Of a DNA stretch of 64,000 nt, positions 35,800-59,118 are shown piece by piece. Numbering within the stretch: position 1 is the stretch's first letter; every line of letters starts with the position of its first letter. The notes beneath the pieces are model-generated. The model saw only the letters and a list, made by a program, of their open reading frames with translations. It was not told the origin of the DNA and did no database searches. Both the position numbers and the translations under genes were made by a program. The DNA is taken from the NCBI RefSeq assembly GCF_037940415.1, contig NZ_CP149798.1, positions 7,659,001 to 7,723,000 on the forward strand, in the 5' to 3' direction. This DNA comes from Streptomyces sp. f51 (GTDB lineage Bacteria; Actinomycetota; Actinomycetes; Streptomycetales; Streptomycetaceae).

Positions 35800-36533
35800 C
35801 AACCGGCTCCGCACTCGCCCCGTCGCCGTGGTTCGTCCGGCCGCCCACCACCGGACACCAGGGCCGCCTCTTCTGCTTCCCCTTCTCCGGATCGGGCGCC
35901 TCCGCCTTCAGCGCCTGGCCGGCCGCCCTGGAGGACATCGAGGTCTGCCCGGTGCAGTTCCCCGGCCGCGAGAACCGGCTCGGCCACCCCCACTACGGCA
36001 CCTACGAGAACCTCGCCGCCGACCTGATCGAACCCCTCACCCCGCTGCTCGACCGGCCGTTCGCGTTCTTCGCGCACTGCGCGGGCGCCCTGCCCGCCTA
36101 CGAGACCGTCCTCCGGCTCGCCGAGGCCCAACTGCCCACACCGGACTGCCTGTTCGTCTCCGGCCAGCCCGCCCCGCACGACGCCGCACGCGACCGCATG
36201 CTCACGATGACCGAGGACCAACTGCGCGACGAGGTCGAGGCGTTCGTCCGCGGCCGGGGCATCGAGCCGCGCCCCGACATGATCGACCTGGGCCTCATGG
36301 TCCTGCTCCGCGACCACGCCGCCGCCAAGAAGTACCGGCGCGAGACACCGGTCCCGGTCGACTGCCCCGTCGTCGTCCTGCACTGGCAGGACGACCAGGA
36401 CGTGACCCTGGCCGATCTCGACGGCTGGCGCCGCTACGCCGACCGCGTCGAGTTCCGGGTGGTGGGCGGCGGCCACTACGACTTCATGAACGCCCCCGAC
36501 GAACTGTCGAAGCTGCTGACCCGCTGGCTCTGA
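35796..36533 (+). CDS. Thioesterase-fold acyl-shuttle candidate with Cys nucleophile
   Basis: This is a 245-residue alpha/beta-hydrolase of the type II thioesterase family (CFPFSGSGASAFSAW, QFPGRENR, terminal GGGHYDFMN). The nucleophile elbow, normally GHSxG, is AHCAG, with Cys95 (codon 36078-36080) in place of Ser. Among related proteins, the CmaE and SyrC aminoacyl shuttles use a Cys here to move aminoacyl groups from one carrier protein to another rather than hydrolyse them. The gene overlaps the P450 gene by four bases and lies in the PCP-P450 operon. It is therefore a candidate for transferring the hydroxylated amino acid to the PCP of the NRPS at 55494, whose A domain looks dead. The shuttle role is inferred from the Cys and the context. 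Confidence 0.85.
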   Translation: MTTGSALAPSPWFVRPPTTGHQGRLFCFPFSGSGASAFSAWPAALEDIEVCPVQFPGRENRLGHPHYGTYENLAADLIEPLTPLLDRPFAFFAHCAGALPAYETVLRLAEAQLPTPDCLFVSGQPAPHDAARDRMLTMTEDQLRDEVEAFVRGRGIEPRPDMIDLGLMVLLRDHAAAKKYRRETPVPVDCPVVVLHWQDDQDVTLADLDGWRRYADRVEFRVVGGGHYDFMNAPDELSKLLTRWL

Positions 36534-36675
36534 GCCCCGTGACACCGCGCCCGCGAGCCCCATGGCCCCGCCGGCGCCGTGCACCCCGCAGCCCCGCCCG
36601 TGAGCCCCGTGGCCCCGCCGGTCGCCGTGAACCCCGCACCACCGCCCCGGCCGTGAGCCCCGCGACGCCGCTCGT
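36532..36675 (+). repeat. Degenerate GAGCCCC repeats upstream of PKS
   Basis: Four imperfect copies of a unit beginning (C/T)GAGCCCC and running on into GGCCCCGCCGG or similar start near 36532, 36554, 36601 and 36653. They fill most of the 178-base gap between the Cys-type thioesterase and the first PKS gene. No function is known. Confidence 0.4.
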
Positions 36676-36711
36676 GCCCGCCGTACACCGAAGGAACCGG
36701 AAGGAACACAC

Positions 36712-39792
<3,081 letters not shown>

Positions 39793-39846
39793 CGGACACG
39801 TCCAGCCGCACCCGTTCGTCCAATCAACCGTTGAGGGAGGCCCCTG

Positions 39847-45561
<5,715 letters not shown>

Positions 45562-45573
45562 GGGAAAAAAGCG

Positions 45574-52140
<6,567 letters not shown>

Positions 52141-52149
52141 GTGGATGGC

Positions 52150-55100
52150 ATGACCGACTCCGCGGAACGCACGGCGGACGGCGCGGACCGGGTCCAGCGG
52201 GCGCTGCGCACACTCCTGGAGGAACGCGACCGCCTCCGGCAGGAGAACGACGCCCTCAAGGCCGGCCGCGGCGAGCCGATCGCCGTGGTGGCCATGGCCT
52301 GCCGCTACCCGGGAGGCGTGACGACCCCCGAGGAACTGTGGGACGTGGTCCGCGAGGGCCGCGACGTCATCGCCGGCTTCCCCGAGGACCGCGGATGGCG
52401 CGACGTCTACGACCCCGACCCCGACGCCACCGGCCACGCCTACACCCGCCAGGGCGGCTTCCTGGCCGACGTCGCCGGCTGGGACGCCGACTTCTTCGGC
52501 ACCAGCCCCCGCGAGGCCCTGGCCGTCGACCCGCACCACCGCCTGCTCCTGGAGACCTCCTGGGAGGCATTCGAACGCGCCGGGATCGTCCCCGCCGAGG
52601 TCCGCGGCGCCGAGGTCGGCGTCTTCTCCGGGGTCAGCTCCTCCGAGTACGGCTGGCGCTTCCTGGAAGGCGGCCAGAAGGACCTGGAGGGCTACCTGCT
52701 CTACGGCAGCGCCCTGAGCGTCGCCTCCGGCCGCGTCGCCTACGAACTGGGCCTGACCGGACCCGCCGTGTCGGTGGACACCGCCTGCTCCTCGTCCCTG
52801 GTCGCCCTCCACCTCGCGGTGCAGTCCCTGCGCTCGGGGGAGTGCTCCCTGGCCCTGGCCGGCGGGGCACTGGTGATGGCCACGCCCGCGATGTTCGTGG
52901 AGTTCTCCCGGCAGGCCGCCCTCTCGCCCGACGGCCGCTGCAAGGCCTTCGCCGACGGCGCCGACGGCACCGGCTGGGCCGAGGGCGTGGGCGTGCTCCT
53001 CCTGGAGCGCCTCTCCGACGCCCGGCGCAACAACCACCCGGTGCTCGCCGTCGTCCGCGGCACCGCGGTCAACCAGGACGGTGCCAGCAACGGGCTCACC
53101 GCCCCCAACGGCCGCGCCCAGGAGAAGGTGATCCGCAAGGCCCTGGCCAACGCGGGCGTCACCCCCGCCGAGGTGGACCTGGTCGAGGCCCACGGCACCG
53201 GCACCGTCCTGGGCGACCCCATCGAGGCCGGCGCACTGCTGGCCACCTACGGCCAAAACCGGGACCAGGACAGGCCGCTGTGGCTGGGATCCCTCAAGTC
53301 GAACCTCGGACACGCCCAGGCCGCCGCCGGCGTCGGCGGGGTCATCAAGACCGTGATGGCCATGCGCCACGGCCACCTGCCCAAGACCCTGCACGTCGGC
53401 GAGCCCTCGCACCACGTCGACTGGACCGCGGGCGCGGTCCAGGTCCTGGCCGAGGGCCGCCCCTGGCCCCGTACCGGCGGCCCCCGGCGGGCCGGGGTGT
53501 CCTCGTTCGGCGTCAGCGGCACCAACGCGCACGTCGTCCTGGAGGAGGCCCCGCAGGAGGGGACACAGGAACAGGCGGGGCAGCGGGCGGACGGGCACAT
53601 CCCGGAGGCGGGTGTCGTCGGCGGCCTGGTGCCGTGGACGGTGTCGGGCAGGACCGCCAAGGCCCTGCGCCAACAGGCGGCCGAACTCCGCGACTTCGCC
53701 GCCGCCGACACCGGCCTGGACCTCGCCGCGGCCGGCTGGTCGCTGCTGTCGCACCGCTCACGCTTCGAGCACCGCGCGGTGGTCCTCGGCCGCACCAAGA
53801 ACGAACTCCTGGACGCGCTCACGGCGTTGAGCGAGGGCACGGAATCCGCCGCGGTGGTCGACGGCACCGCGGGCGACCTCGGCGGCGTCGCCTTCATGTT
53901 CCCCGGACAGGGCTCCCAGTGGGTCGGCATGGGCCGCGAACTGTACGCGGCCTTCCCCGCCTTCGCGCGGAGCATCGACGCGTGCGCGGCCGCCCTGTCC
54001 GAATGGACCGACTGGTCGCTGCTCGACGTGATCCGCGGAGCCGACGGCGCACCGGCCCTGGACCGGGTCGACGTGGTCCAGCCCGCCCTGTTCTCGGTGA
54101 TGGTGTCCATGGCCGCCCTGTGGCGGTCCTGGGGCGTGAAACCGTCCGCGGTGATCGGCCACAGCCAGGGCGAGATCGCCGCCGCCCACGTGTGCGGCGC
54201 CCTGTCCCTGCGCGACGCCACCAAGATCGTGGCACTGCGCAGCAAGGCCCTGGTGGAACTGATCGGACACGGCGGGATGGCGTTCGTCGCCGAGTCCGAA
54301 GCGGTGGTGCAGCGGCACCTGGAGCCGTGGAGCGAACGGATCAGCGTCGCCGTCGTCAACGGACCCCGCTCGGTGGTCGTGTCCGGGGAACCGGACGCGC
54401 TCGACGAATTCATCGAGAAGATGAAGGCCGACGGCGCCCAGGCCCAGCGCATCAAAGTCGACTACGCCTCGCATTCCCATCAAGTGACCCGCGTACGGGA
54501 CACGGTGATCGACGCGCTGTCCGACGTGAAACCGAAATCCTCGGAACTTCCTTTCTATTCGACCCTGTACGGCGAAATCATCGACACCGCGCGGCTGGAC
54601 GCCGACTATTGGTACGAGAACCTGCGCGAGAAGGTCCGCTTCGAATCCTCCGTACGGCAGCTGGCCGGAGACGGGTTCCGGGTGTTCGTCGAGATGAGCC
54701 CGCACCCCGTGCTGACCGTCCCCGTGCAGGAGATGACCGAGGACCTGGACGACGCGCTGGTGCTGTCCTCGTCGCGGCGCGGCCGGGGCGAGGTGGAGGC
54801 CGTCCTCTCCTCGCTGGCCGCCCTCCACGTCCGGGGCGGGAGCGTCGACTGGGACGCCCTGTTCACCACGCGCCGGCGCGTCGACCTGCCGACCTACGCC
54901 TTCCAGCGGCAGCGCTACTGGCTCAGCTCGGCGCCCACCGCGGCCGTGGCGGCCGACACCTCGGTGCAGGAGCCGCCGGTCGCCGACGACCAGGCCGTTC
55001 CGCTGCCGCAGCGGATCGTGGCACTCGTCCCCGACGAAGCGCAGGCCCTCGTCCTGGACCACGTCCTGGAACGGGTCGCCGTCGTGCTGGGACACCCCTC

Positions 55101-55293
55101 CGGCCAGTCCATCGACCCCGACGGCGAGTTCACGAAGATCGGCTTCGACTCGATGCTGTCGGCCGACCTGAGCAAACGCCTGACCGCCTCGACCGGCCTG
55201 AAGCTGCGGCCGAACGTGGTGCTGCGCCACCCCTCCCCGCGGCTCATCGCCCGGCACATCGTGTCCTCGCTGGCCAAGCCCGCAACACGCTGA
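52150..55293 (+). CDS. PKS module: KS-AT-ACP (non-reducing)
   Basis: The protein has 1047 residues. Order: N-terminal docking coiled coil (VQRALRTLLEERDRLRQEN), KS about 40-465 (DTACSSSLVALH), AT about 580-900 with GHSQGEIAAA and YASH (methylmalonyl-CoA), ACP about 955-1035 (GFDSMLSADLSK). No KR, DH or ER is present, so the beta-ketone remains. As the last PKS before an NRPS, it would deliver an alpha-methyl, beta-keto acyl chain. That ketone sits four carbons from the hydroxyl made by the module at 39847, so a six-membered hemiketal can form. The start is ATG at 52150; GTG at 52141, right after the previous stop, is an alternative. The AT segment 54460-54650 uses noticeably more A/T-ending codons than its surroundings. 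Confidence 0.92.
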   Translation: MTDSAERTADGADRVQRALRTLLEERDRLRQENDALKAGRGEPIAVVAMACRYPGGVTTPEELWDVVREGRDVIAGFPEDRGWRDVYDPDPDATGHAYTRQGGFLADVAGWDADFFGTSPREALAVDPHHRLLLETSWEAFERAGIVPAEVRGAEVGVFSGVSSSEYGWRFLEGGQKDLEGYLLYGSALSVASGRVAYELGLTGPAVSVDTACSSSLVALHLAVQSLRSGECSLALAGGALVMATPAMFVEFSRQAALSPDGRCKAFADGADGTGWAEGVGVLLLERLSDARRNNHPVLAVVRGTAVNQDGASNGLTAPNGRAQEKVIRKALANAGVTPAEVDLVEAHGTGTVLGDPIEAGALLATYGQNRDQDRPLWLGSLKSNLGHAQAAAGVGGVIKTVMAMRHGHLPKTLHVGEPSHHVDWTAGAVQVLAEGRPWPRTGGPRRAGVSSFGVSGTNAHVVLEEAPQEGTQEQAGQRADGHIPEAGVVGGLVPWTVSGRTAKALRQQAAELRDFAAADTGLDLAAAGWSLLSHRSRFEHRAVVLGRTKNELLDALTALSEGTESAAVVDGTAGDLGGVAFMFPGQGSQWVGMGRELYAAFPAFARSIDACAAALSEWTDWSLLDVIRGADGAPALDRVDVVQPALFSVMVSMAALWRSWGVKPSAVIGHSQGEIAAAHVCGALSLRDATKIVALRSKALVELIGHGGMAFVAESEAVVQRHLEPWSERISVAVVNGPRSVVVSGEPDALDEFIEKMKADGAQAQRIKVDYASHSHQVTRVRDTVIDALSDVKPKSSELPFYSTLYGEIIDTARLDADYWYENLREKVRFESSVRQLAGDGFRVFVEMSPHPVLTVPVQEMTEDLDDALVLSSSRRGRGEVEAVLSSLAALHVRGGSVDWDALFTTRRRVDLPTYAFQRQRYWLSSAPTAAVAADTSVQEPPVADDQAVPLPQRIVALVPDEAQALVLDHVLERVAVVLGHPSGQSIDPDGEFTKIGFDSMLSADLSKRLTASTGLKLRPNVVLRHPSPRLIARHIVSSLAKPATR

Positions 55294-55331
55294 ACGGCCC
55301 GGCGACCCGGCCGGCTCCGCCCTTTCGAAAA

Positions 55332-55349
55332 TGTCCCGCCGGCGGGACA
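55332..55349. repeat. 18-bp perfect palindrome
   Basis: TGTCCCGCCGGCGGGACA is self-complementary over all 18 bases. It lies 39 bases after the last PKS stop and is followed by a 6-bp hairpin CAAGCC/GGCTTG (55353-55371). It may terminate PKS transcription or bind a regulator. Confidence 0.6.
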
Positions 55350-55394
55350 CCGCAAGCCAGAAAGCGGCTTGTCCCGCCCCGGTACCAAGTTGTC

Positions 55395-55426
55395 TTGACC
55401 TGCTGATTCACCTTCCGTGAAGGTGA
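55395..55426 (+). promoter_or_regulatory. Candidate promoter with overlapping inverted repeat
   Basis: TTGACC (55395-55400), an 18-base spacer and GAAGGT (55419-55424) resemble a promoter for the NRPS gene. The perfect inverted repeat TCACCTT (55408-55414) with AAGGTGA (55420-55426) covers the -10 region, so it could be an operator. If real, the GTG at 55428 lies at about the transcription start, which favours translation from 55494. Confidence 0.4.
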
Positions 55427-55493
55427 GGTGATCCGCGAATTCCTCCGATTCCCGGACCTGTTCCCGGACCTGTTCTCCAAGGGGTTGATCCGT

Positions 55494-58400
55494 GTGCGTG
55501 CATTCGCTGCTTCGTCCGCGCATAAAGGACTGTGGCTGGCGGAGGAAATGTCTGCCGACACACTGAACCATGCGCTGACCATGTGGGACGTGGACGGTGA
55601 ACTCGACGCGGCCGTCATGGAATCCGCGTTCCTGCACGTGCTGGACGAGGCCGAGGTCCTGCGCGTCACCTTCGCCGACGACGGCGAGGGACTGCGCCTG
55701 ACACCGCGCGAGCTGGGGGACTGGCGGCCCTTCCACCTCGACCTGTCCGCCGCCGCCGACCCCGAGCAGGCCGCGCGCGAGGCGCTGGCCGACCTGATCC
55801 GCAAGCCCTTCGACCTCGGACACGACCTGCTGTTCCGGATGGGCGTCGTCACCCTCGCACCGGCCCGCTCCCTGGTGGTGATCGCCTACCACCACCTCGT
55901 CTCGGACGGCTTCGGCACCGGCGGCCTGCTCTCCAGGCGCCTCGCCGAGGTCTACACGGCGCTGGCGCGGGGCGAGGAGGCCCCCGCCCCGCCGCACCCG
56001 TGGGACGCCGAGTCGTTCACCGCCGAGGCCGCCGACTACCTCGCCTCCCCGCGGTTCACCGAGGACACCGGCTTCTGGCGCGACTACCTCGCCGACGCCC
56101 CCGCCCCCGCACAGCTCCCGCGCGTCGCACTCGCCGACACCGAGCGCGCCGCACTCGCCGAACCGATGAGCAGCGCCGACCGCTGGGGCGAACTGACCGA
56201 GCCCATCGGCATGGTCAGCCGCACCCTGACCGTCCCGCGCGCCGAGGCCGACGCCTGGACCGAGGCCGCCAAGGCCATGGGCGTGTGGACGTCCACGATG
56301 CTGACCGCCGCCGCGGCCCTGTACGTCCGCCACCGCTGCGACCGCCCCGAGTTCCTGCTCTCCCTGGCCGTCGGCAACCGGGCCGGCGTCGCGAGCAGGA
56401 CACCCGGCCTCGCGGTGAACGTCGTCCCCGTGCGGGTGAAGGTCCCGCTGGACGCCACCTTCACCGACCTGGCCGACGCCGTCGTCGACGAGACGTACGA
56501 GATCTCCGGCCACACCGCCTGCCACTACTCCGACATCCAGCGCGCGAGCGGAACCGCCCTGAGCGACCGCGGCAGCTTCGGCGCCGTCATGAACGTCGTC
56601 GAGTTCGTCGAGCAGCTGCGCTTCGGCGACCTGCCGGCCCGCTACCTCGGCGGAACCACCGGCTCCTTCGACGAACTGTCCATCGGCGTCTACACCGACG
56701 GCAGCGCAGACAGCGACCTCTACATCCGCCTCGACGCCCCCGCACGCCTCTACGACCGTGCCGAACTGCGGTTCATCGGTGAGGAGTTGACCGCCCACAT
56801 CCGGGCCGTGGCGGCCGACGGCGACCTGCGGGCCGGCGCAGTGGACGCGCTCACCGGCGCCGGCCGGGAGCGGGTGCTGACGGCACCGGACGACACCGGC
56901 ACCCCGCTGCCCCTCCTGACGGTCCCTCAACTCTTCTCCCAGCGCGTCCAGTCGGCCCCCGACGCCGTCGCCCTGGAGTCCGGAGGCGGCACCCTCACCT
57001 ACCGGGAACTGGACGAGCGCTCGAACCGGCTGGCCGAGGTCCTGCGCGGCCACGGCGTCGGCCCCGACACGGTCGTGGCGGTGGCACTGGAACGGTCGGT
57101 GGACCTGGCCGTCGCCCTGCTGGGCGTGGTGAAGGCGGGCGGCGCCTACCTGCCCCTCGACCCGGCGCTGCCCACGGCCCACGCCAAGCTCGTGACCGGC
57201 GACGCCGCCGCGCACACCCTGCTCACCGACGCGACGACCGCCCAGACACTCTCCGCCGGCCTCGGCATCCCGGCACTCGTCCTGGCCGACCTCACCGCCC
57301 CGACGGCCATTGCGACGGCCGCCAGCGAGACGGCCGCCACCGGGACCGCTGCCACTGCCGCCGCGGCCACCGGCGACCTCAGCGCCCCGACGGCCACCGG
57401 GACGGCCGCCACTGGAACCGCTGCCACTGCCGCCGGGACCACCGGCGACCTCACCGCCCCGACGGCCACCGGGACGGCCGCCACCGGGACCGCTGCCACT
57501 GCCGCCGCGGCCACCGGCGACCTCAGCGCCCCGACGGCCACCGAGACCGCCGCCGTCATCGATGGCACCGGGACCGCGACCGTCGCCGGGACAGCTGCCG
57601 CCGCGGCCAGCGGCGATGCGGCCCCGGCCGCCCCGCTCCCGCACCCCGACACCCTCCTCGCCGTGACGCCCGCGTCACCGGCGGCCGGCGCCCCCGCCGC
57701 CGTCGGCATCACGCACCGCAACCTGGCCCGGCTCGCCCTGGACCGCACCTGGCGGGACGCCACCGGCGGCAGCGTGCTGTGGCACACCCCGCCCACCTCC
57801 GACACCCTCGCCCTCGAACTGTGGGCGCCCCTGCTCAACGGCGGCCGCGTGGTCGTCGCCCCGCCCGGCGAACTCGACGCCGACGCACTGACCCGGGCGC
57901 GTACCGCACACGACCTCACCGCCGTGTGGCTGCCCGCCGCGCTGTTCGCCGCGATCGCCGCCGGGCGCCCCGCCGCCCTGGCCGGACTGCGCGAGGTGTT
58001 CACCGGAGGGGACCGTGTGCCCGCGGCCGCGCTGCGCCGTGTCCGCGAGGCCTGCCCCGAGCTGACGGTCGTGACCGGCCACGGCCCCGCGGAAGCCGGC
58101 CTGTTCGCCGCGGCCGGCCGCCTGGGCGCCCACGAGCCGCAGCACCGCGCGGGCACCCTCGGCCGCCCGGCGGACAACACCCGCCTCTACGTCCTGGGTC
58201 CGGGCCTGGCTCCCGTCCCCGCCGGCGTCACCGGCGAGCTGTACGTGGCCGGGCCCGGTGTGGCCCGCGGATACCTCGGCCGCCCCGCACGCACCGCGGA
58301 ACGCTTCCTGCCCTGCCCCTTCGGCCCGCCCGGCGCACTCATGCACCGCACCGGCGACCGGGTGCGCCGGGGCGCCGACGGACTCATCGAGCACGTGGCC

Positions 58401-59009
58401 GACGCCGGCACCCAGGCCGACGTACGCGGTGTCCGCGTCGATCCGGCCGAGGCCGAGGAGGTGCTGTCCGGGCATCCCGCCCTCGCCCACGCGGTCGTCG
58501 CCGCCAGGCCGGACGACACCGGGCAGCCACGCCTGGTGGCCTACGTCGTCCCGGCCGACGGCCGCAGCGTGTCCGGCGACGAACTGCGCGCCTTCGCCGC
58601 GAAGCGGCTCCCGGAGTCCGCGGTCCCGGCCCTGTTCACCGTGCTGGAGCGGCTGCCGGTGACGGCGGCCGGCCGGGTCGACCGGGCCGCCCTGCCCGAG
58701 CCCGTCACCGAGCCGGACACCTACCGCGCACCGCGCAACGACACCGAACGGATCCTCGCCGAGGCGTTCGCCGAGGTCCTCGAAGTGGACCGGGTCGGCA
58801 TCGACGAGGACTTCTTCGACCTCGGCGGCAACTCGCTGCGCGCGATCCGCCTGGTCGGCCTGATCCGCGCGGAGCTGAAGCAGGAGGTGTCCATCCGCCG
58901 CCTGTTCGCGGCGCGGACCGTCACCGGCCTGTCGGACATGTGGAAGGACCTCGGCCGGTCCAGCAGGCCGAGCCTGCGCAGGCGCACGAAGGAGGGCGCG
59001 GTCCTGTGA
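55494..59009 (+). CDS. NRPS module C-A*-PCP with degenerate A domain
   Basis: The protein has 1171 residues. C domain 1-430 (YHHLVSDG intact), A-like domain about 478-1068, PCP about 1075-1155 (FFDLGGNSLRA). The A domain has lost the residues needed for catalysis. The A3 P-loop (usually TSGSTGxPKG) reads ASPAAGAPAA, A5 reads GHGPAEAG, A8 reads TQADVRGVRVD, and the A10 Lys is Arg (AAGRVDRAAL). An Ala/Thr-rich stretch coded by 72-bp tandem repeats precedes A3. It very probably cannot activate an amino acid, so its PCP must be charged in trans. It follows the last PKS and should join the acyl chain to the first amino acid. GTG 55494 has AAGGGG upstream; GTG 55428 is the alternative and would add 22 residues. 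Confidence 0.9.
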   Translation: MRAFAASSAHKGLWLAEEMSADTLNHALTMWDVDGELDAAVMESAFLHVLDEAEVLRVTFADDGEGLRLTPRELGDWRPFHLDLSAAADPEQAAREALADLIRKPFDLGHDLLFRMGVVTLAPARSLVVIAYHHLVSDGFGTGGLLSRRLAEVYTALARGEEAPAPPHPWDAESFTAEAADYLASPRFTEDTGFWRDYLADAPAPAQLPRVALADTERAALAEPMSSADRWGELTEPIGMVSRTLTVPRAEADAWTEAAKAMGVWTSTMLTAAAALYVRHRCDRPEFLLSLAVGNRAGVASRTPGLAVNVVPVRVKVPLDATFTDLADAVVDETYEISGHTACHYSDIQRASGTALSDRGSFGAVMNVVEFVEQLRFGDLPARYLGGTTGSFDELSIGVYTDGSADSDLYIRLDAPARLYDRAELRFIGEELTAHIRAVAADGDLRAGAVDALTGAGRERVLTAPDDTGTPLPLLTVPQLFSQRVQSAPDAVALESGGGTLTYRELDERSNRLAEVLRGHGVGPDTVVAVALERSVDLAVALLGVVKAGGAYLPLDPALPTAHAKLVTGDAAAHTLLTDATTAQTLSAGLGIPALVLADLTAPTAIATAASETAATGTAATAAAATGDLSAPTATGTAATGTAATAAGTTGDLTAPTATGTAATGTAATAAAATGDLSAPTATETAAVIDGTGTATVAGTAAAAASGDAAPAAPLPHPDTLLAVTPASPAAGAPAAVGITHRNLARLALDRTWRDATGGSVLWHTPPTSDTLALELWAPLLNGGRVVVAPPGELDADALTRARTAHDLTAVWLPAALFAAIAAGRPAALAGLREVFTGGDRVPAAALRRVREACPELTVVTGHGPAEAGLFAAAGRLGAHEPQHRAGTLGRPADNTRLYVLGPGLAPVPAGVTGELYVAGPGVARGYLGRPARTAERFLPCPFGPPGALMHRTGDRVRRGADGLIEHVADAGTQADVRGVRVDPAEAEEVLSGHPALAHAVVAARPDDTGQPRLVAYVVPADGRSVSGDELRAFAAKRLPESAVPALFTVLERLPVTAAGRVDRAALPEPVTEPDTYRAPRNDTERILAEAFAEVLEVDRVGIDEDFFDLGGNSLRAIRLVGLIRAELKQEVSIRRLFAARTVTGLSDMWKDLGRSSRPSLRRRTKEGAVL
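57288..57590 (+). repeat. 72-bp tandem repeats inside NRPS A-like domain
   Basis: Units start at 57375 and 57447 (exactly 72 bases, 24 codons each), with a partial one at 57519 and an expanded, diverged one at 57288. Each encodes a variant of D-L-(S/T)-A-P-T-A-T-G-T-A-A-T-G-T-A-A-T. The block lies between motif A2 (VKAGGAYLPLDP) and the ruined A3 site, where normal A domains have only a short loop. Confidence 0.9.
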
Positions 59010-59118
59010 CGCCGGGGCCCCGGATGCCGGGGTCCTCGACGCCAGGGGCCTTCGACGCCGGGCACGGCCCGGCCCGGTCAGCACGGTTCGGCACGGCGGA
59101 AGGCGAAGGAAAAGAATC

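Noticed and set aside
35796..36533. Ordinary editing type II thioesterase
   Set aside because: The nucleophile is Cys in AHCAG and not Ser. The operon context and a second, normal type II thioesterase at 25101 argue for a transfer role, though hydrolysis is not excluded.
57310..57666. Separate small gene over the repeat region
   Set aside because: The Pro/Arg-rich frame comes from the 72-bp repeats and lies inside an uninterrupted NRPS frame.
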